Assembly (NCBI GenBank): GCA_015709595.1
Contig: CP054178.1
Span: 2,671,205 to 2,735,204, forward strand
DNA length: 64,000 nucleotides
Source: Phycisphaeraceae bacterium
Lineage (GTDB): Bacteria > Planctomycetota > Phycisphaerae > Phycisphaerales > SM1A02
Direction: 5' to 3'
Shown piece after piece: positions 61,091 to 64,000 of this stretch (positions are counted from its first letter, which is position 1; the number at the start of each line of letters is the position of its first letter). The translations under genes were made by a program, and so were the position numbers. The notes below the pieces were generated by a model. It was not told where the DNA came from and did no database searches. It was given only the letters and a program-made list of their open reading frames with translations.

Positions 61091-62329
61091 CTACTCCACT
61101 CCCTTCCGATCCAGTTTCGCCAGGTACTCCCGCTTCTGGGCCTCGTGCTCCGGCGACGGGTTCGCCCAGACGTAGTCGAAGACTTCGCGCGGGTTTGGGA
61201 TAGCCCGCGCCCGAAACTTCTCGCGGGCATCGAGCACGTCCTGCTCGCATTCCTGGGCGAGGCGCTCGCAGTCCTTCGGGGTGAGCATCTTCTTCGCGAT
61301 GAGGTACTTCTCGAAGCGGGCGATGGGGCATTTCTTCTCCCATGCCTGCACCTCGGCCTCGTCGCGGTAGACCTTGGGGTCATCCGCCGTGGTGTGGACG
61401 GACATGCGGTAGGTGACGGCCTCGATGAGGAAGGGGCCGTTGCCGGATCGTGCATGATCCGCCGCTCGCTTGCACGCGACAATCATCGCGAGGATGTCGT
61501 TGCCGTCCACGCGCATGGCGGGGATGCCGAACGCGGGTCCGCGGCGGGCCAGTTCCGTCACCGCCGCCTGCTGGCAGGCGGGCATGGAGATCGCCCAGCC
61601 GTTGTTCTCGATGACGAAGACCACCGGGGCCTTGTACACGGCGGCGAAGTTCATGGCCTCGCTCACGATGCCCTGGCTGGAGGCGCCGTCGCCGAAGTTG
61701 ACGACCACGCAGTCCTTCGCGCCGCGGATGTTCATGCCCATGGCGATGCCGGTGGCGGTGGGCACGTGCGAGCCGATGACGATCGAGAAGGGCAGGTCGT
61801 TGACCTCGGGGGGCGGGGCGAAGCCCTCGAAGTAGCCGTCCCAGAGGAGGAGGAGCTGGTCCATCGGCCAGCCGCGCCAGAGCTGCGCGCCGAAGGAGCG
61901 GTACGACGGCGCGAACCAGTCGGCCTTGGTGAGCGGGTAGACCTGGCCGATCTGCGTGGCTTCCTGCCCCAGCCCAGGGGCGAAGGTGCCCATCTGCCCC
62001 TGCCGCTGCATCATCAGCATGCGCTGATCGAGCTTGCGCGTGAGCACCATGGCGCGGTGGATGCGGAGCAACTCGGCCCTGGGCAGGTTGGGGTCGAGCG
62101 CGGGGTCCGCCACGCCGTCTTCATTGAGGATGCGAAGATCCTCGATCGTGCCGAGGTCGATGGTCCTGATCTTCGTGTCCTTCGCGGGAGATGTGCTGGG
62201 AGGAGTGGGGGGGGTTGGCATGGGTCGTGCGGGCGGCGATTGCGGATCGGCGGGGGCGTCGATGACCACGGGAGCGGACCGACGCTTGGCCCGCACGGAT
62301 GATGGGGACGATGGAGTGCGGCTCGTCAT
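61091..62329 (-). CDS. pdhA: Pyruvate dehydrogenase E1 component, alpha subunit
   Basis: Alpha subunit of a thiamine-dependent 2-oxoacid dehydrogenase E1. The 412-residue protein has an unusual Pro/Ser-rich N-terminal extension of about 50 residues. The catalytic part follows: MVLTRKLDQRMLMMQRQGQMGTFAPGLGQEA, GSHVPTATGIAMGM, and the TPP motif GDGASSQGIVSEAMNFAAVYKAPVVFVIENN. The phosphorylation-loop-like YRMSVHTTADDP is also present. pdhB lies downstream beyond the GxxExxY module. Confidence 0.95.
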   Translation of the reverse strand: MTSRTPSSPSSVRAKRRSAPVVIDAPADPQSPPARPMPTPPTPPSTSPAKDTKIRTIDLGTIEDLRILNEDGVADPALDPNLPRAELLRIHRAMVLTRKLDQRMLMMQRQGQMGTFAPGLGQEATQIGQVYPLTKADWFAPSYRSFGAQLWRGWPMDQLLLLWDGYFEGFAPPPEVNDLPFSIVIGSHVPTATGIAMGMNIRGAKDCVVVNFGDGASSQGIVSEAMNFAAVYKAPVVFVIENNGWAISMPACQQAAVTELARRGPAFGIPAMRVDGNDILAMIVACKRAADHARSGNGPFLIEAVTYRMSVHTTADDPKVYRDEAEVQAWEKKCPIARFEKYLIAKKMLTPKDCERLAQECEQDVLDAREKFRARAIPNPREVFDYVWANPSPEHEAQKREYLAKLDRKGVE

Positions 62330-62449
62330 GGTCCGATCCTGAAGGGCGGAATCGATGCGGAGCCATCCTACGCCCCGGCGCGCGGCCGTGCCAGAGGGGG
62401 CACTCCCTTTGCCGCACCCTGGCGGATGCCGCGGCGCCGCGGCGATTCA

Positions 62450-63007
62450 TCACACGCGCTTCAGGTGCTCGAACGAGTTGCGGCACGTCTCGCAGTAGTA
62501 GATCATGCGGCAGCGCGTCGGCCCGAACGGGCTGTCAAGATGGGTGGACACCGAACCGCAGAAGGGGCAGGGCACGGGCGCCACGGTCGAACCCGCGGAA
62601 ACCGTCATCGGCACGGGGCGCGGAATCGAGCCGCCGGGCGGATCAGTATGGCCGATGGCGCACTCCCCGCGCTCGGGCACCGTCACGCCGTGGGCTCGAA
62701 GCGATGCCCGGCCCGCCTCGGTGATGCGGTCCACCGTCCAGCGGGGTTCATGCACGAAGCGGACCTGGACCTGTTCGACCCCCGGAAGCGCGCCGACCAC
62801 CCGCCGCACATCCTCGCGGATCATGTCGAGGGCCGGGCACCCGACGAAGGTCGGCAGAAGCGTGATGGTGGCGACCGCGGAATCCGGGCGAACAGGCGAC
62901 GGCTCGAGTTGCACCTGCTCCACCAGTCCCAGATCAACGATCGAAATCGGCATCTCCGGGTCAGGGATGGCGGCCAGCGCGGCCATGATGTCCTGGCGAC
63001 TCGTCAC
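62450..63007 (-). CDS. paaD: Phenylacetyl-CoA epoxidase subunit PaaD (PaaJ)
   Basis: A 185-residue protein of the phenylacetyl-CoA 1,2-epoxidase system, thought to help build or feed its iron centre. The N-terminal MIP18/DUF59 domain reads IMAALAAIPDPEMPISIVDLGLV and TLLPTFVGCPALDMI. The C-terminal zinc ribbon has CPFCGS and YYCETCRNSFEHLKRV. GTG 63007 keeps the first helix of the domain; ATG 62986 would cut it. It follows paaC after 41 bp. Confidence 0.92.
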   Translation of the reverse strand: MTSRQDIMAALAAIPDPEMPISIVDLGLVEQVQLEPSPVRPDSAVATITLLPTFVGCPALDMIREDVRRVVGALPGVEQVQVRFVHEPRWTVDRITEAGRASLRAHGVTVPERGECAIGHTDPPGGSIPRPVPMTVSAGSTVAPVPCPFCGSVSTHLDSPFGPTRCRMIYYCETCRNSFEHLKRV

Positions 63008-63048
63008 GGGTGATTGTTGGCGACCGGAAGCGGGTGCGGAGGCGCCCC

Positions 63049-63828
63049 TCACCACGCGGCATCCGGCTCGAGCCGGTAGACCTCGCACATCTCGTCGAGG
63101 ATGCCCTTCAGGTGCGGCGTGTGGACGCCGCGGCGGCCGCCGCGCACGCTCGGGTCGCGGGCGGGGATCGACGCCTTCAGCCCGGCCCGGTTCAGCACAT
63201 CCTGCACGCCCGCGAGCCACGACTGGAACATGGCGTTCTCATCGCCGGGGTACAGCCCGGCGGCGGCGAGTTGCTCCTGATTCTCCACCGGCTCGAACAG
63301 CCCGGGGGCGAGCGGGGCCAGCGCCGTCAGGGCCCTGGTCATGCGGGCGTTGGATTCGCTCGTTCCGCGGCCCAGCCGGATGACCCAGCCATCGGTGTGC
63401 TCGACGTGAACCCGTTCCTCATCGGCGATGCGGCGGGCCAGGTCGCGCAGGGGCGGCCACGCGGAGCAGGCCAGTCGATCAAGCCGCAGAGCATCGAACC
63501 GGTCGCAGAAAAGTTTGCGCGACAGAGCGGTCGCCCAGTCGAACTCATCCGGAACTTCGACGAGGGCGGCGCTGCGGAACTGCTGGGGCGTTCGACCGAA
63601 CGCGAGTTGATCAGGACCGCGGCCCGTCAGTCGGCCAGCCAGCTCGTAGATGGCCTGGGCGTGGGCGATTTCATCCTGGGCGAGGTGGGAAAAGGCGATG
63701 TCCTCCTCCAGGATCGGCGCCAGACCCGTCCAGTCGCTGTTGAGGTGGCCGAGCAGCAGTTTGTCGTCGGCCAGCGACAGCAGCAGGTCGGCGAGCGGCG
63801 GTTTGAGGTGATCGGGAACGGTCTGCAT
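63049..63828 (-). CDS. paaC: Phenylacetyl-CoA epoxidase subunit PaaC (PaaI)
   Basis: The structural subunit of the phenylacetyl-CoA epoxidase, pairing with catalytic PaaA. The 259-residue ferritin-like helical protein has LLSLADDKLLLGHLNSDWTGLAPILEEDIAFSHLAQDEIAHAQAIYEL, and RIADEERVHVEHTDGWVIRLGRGTSES near the middle. The N-terminus matches the PaaC family. It lies between paaD and the end of the upstream paa gene, as in standard paaABCD operons. Confidence 0.94.
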   Translation of the reverse strand: MQTVPDHLKPPLADLLLSLADDKLLLGHLNSDWTGLAPILEEDIAFSHLAQDEIAHAQAIYELAGRLTGRGPDQLAFGRTPQQFRSAALVEVPDEFDWATALSRKLFCDRFDALRLDRLACSAWPPLRDLARRIADEERVHVEHTDGWVIRLGRGTSESNARMTRALTALAPLAPGLFEPVENQEQLAAAGLYPGDENAMFQSWLAGVQDVLNRAGLKASIPARDPSVRGGRRGVHTPHLKGILDEMCEVYRLEPDAAW

Positions 63829-63911
63829 CGGGTTCGTGCCTTCGGGTCAACAGTGTGCGCTGCGTGCGTCGTGCTACGGTTGAGAAGCGGGCTGGAGCTG
63901 AAGAAACGCGA

Positions 63912-64000
63912 TCAGAATGCTTCCTGCAGGTCGTCTTTCTCGTACTCGGCCAGTTGCTGTTCATCGCGGAAGGCGATCCACTTGGCGCGCACCACGCGGC
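63912..64000 (-). CDS. 3' end of upstream paa gene (probably paaB)
   Basis: Only the last 29 codons are in the window: RVVRAKWIAFRDEQQLAEYEKDDLQEAF. The frame stays open to the right edge and ends at TGA 63912-63914, 83 bp before paaC. Gene order suggests paaB, but the visible tail is too short and not distinctive enough to confirm it. Confidence 0.6.
   Translation of the reverse strand, partial: RVVRAKWIAFRDEQQLAEYEKDDLQEAF

Overview
The window looks like the chromosome of a planctomycete, most probably of the class Phycisphaerae. It is GC-rich and densely packed. It carries lineage-typical families: a DUF1501 protein with a DUF1549/DUF1553 cytochrome protein and a WD40 cytochrome, a dockerin/FG-GAP surface protein, a tricorn-like protease, and a cysteine-less FmdB-like protein. 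It also has diderm envelope genes (hopanoid HpnH, an LPS-core-like cluster). Many neighbouring genes overlap by 4 bp (ATGA or GTGA), indicating translational coupling. The taxonomic placement is inferred from gene content only.

Layout. 1-602: 5' part of a CoA-transferase A subunit. 889-5429: large dockerin/FG-GAP surface protein with a toxin-like C-terminus, overlapped by a small partner gene. 5644-14799: DinB protein, SthA transhydrogenase, prolyl oligopeptidase with a coupled 53-residue membrane protein, methionine aminopeptidase, histidine-degradation pair hutG-hutI, FmdB-like protein, O-methyltransferase. 14837-20463: tricorn-like protease, MalK-type ATPase, small protein, STAS protein. 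20515-24355: rpsP-trmD-rplS without rimM, an M50 protease, a small conserved protein, hpnH. 24619-29187: ECF sigma factor with coupled membrane partner, rpmI-rplT, a methyltransferase, dapL, a terminator, tRNA-Phe. 29349-31526: lipid-anchored alpha/beta hydrolase, rpoZ, coaC, tRNA-Ser(CGA). 31593-40206: tightly overlapped four-gene planctomycete operon. 40540-45677: CMD protein, two membrane/hypothetical genes, trpD, a peroxiredoxin-like protein, a DsbD-N-like protein, a rhodanese-like lipoprotein. 45734-52282: LPS-core/O-antigen-like cluster. 52415-55978: LysM lipoprotein, ECF sigma/anti-sigma/Spy-like operon with a divergent Arg-rich secreted protein. 56080-64000: SulP transporter, small conserved gene between repeats, a GC-poor PD-(D/E)XK/DUF5655 protein, pdhA-pdhB split by an inverted-repeat-bounded GxxExxY module, and the start of a phenylacetyl-CoA epoxidase operon (paaD, paaC and the end of probably paaB).

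The most unusual items are the dockerin protein with its toxin-like C-terminus and overlapping partner gene, the GxxExxY module that carries an in-frame amber codon and splits pdhA from pdhB, heptad and octad low-complexity arrays between genes, a dispersed family of intergenic palindromes, and a recurrent TANNNT-5nt-ATG arrangement suggesting leaderless transcripts.
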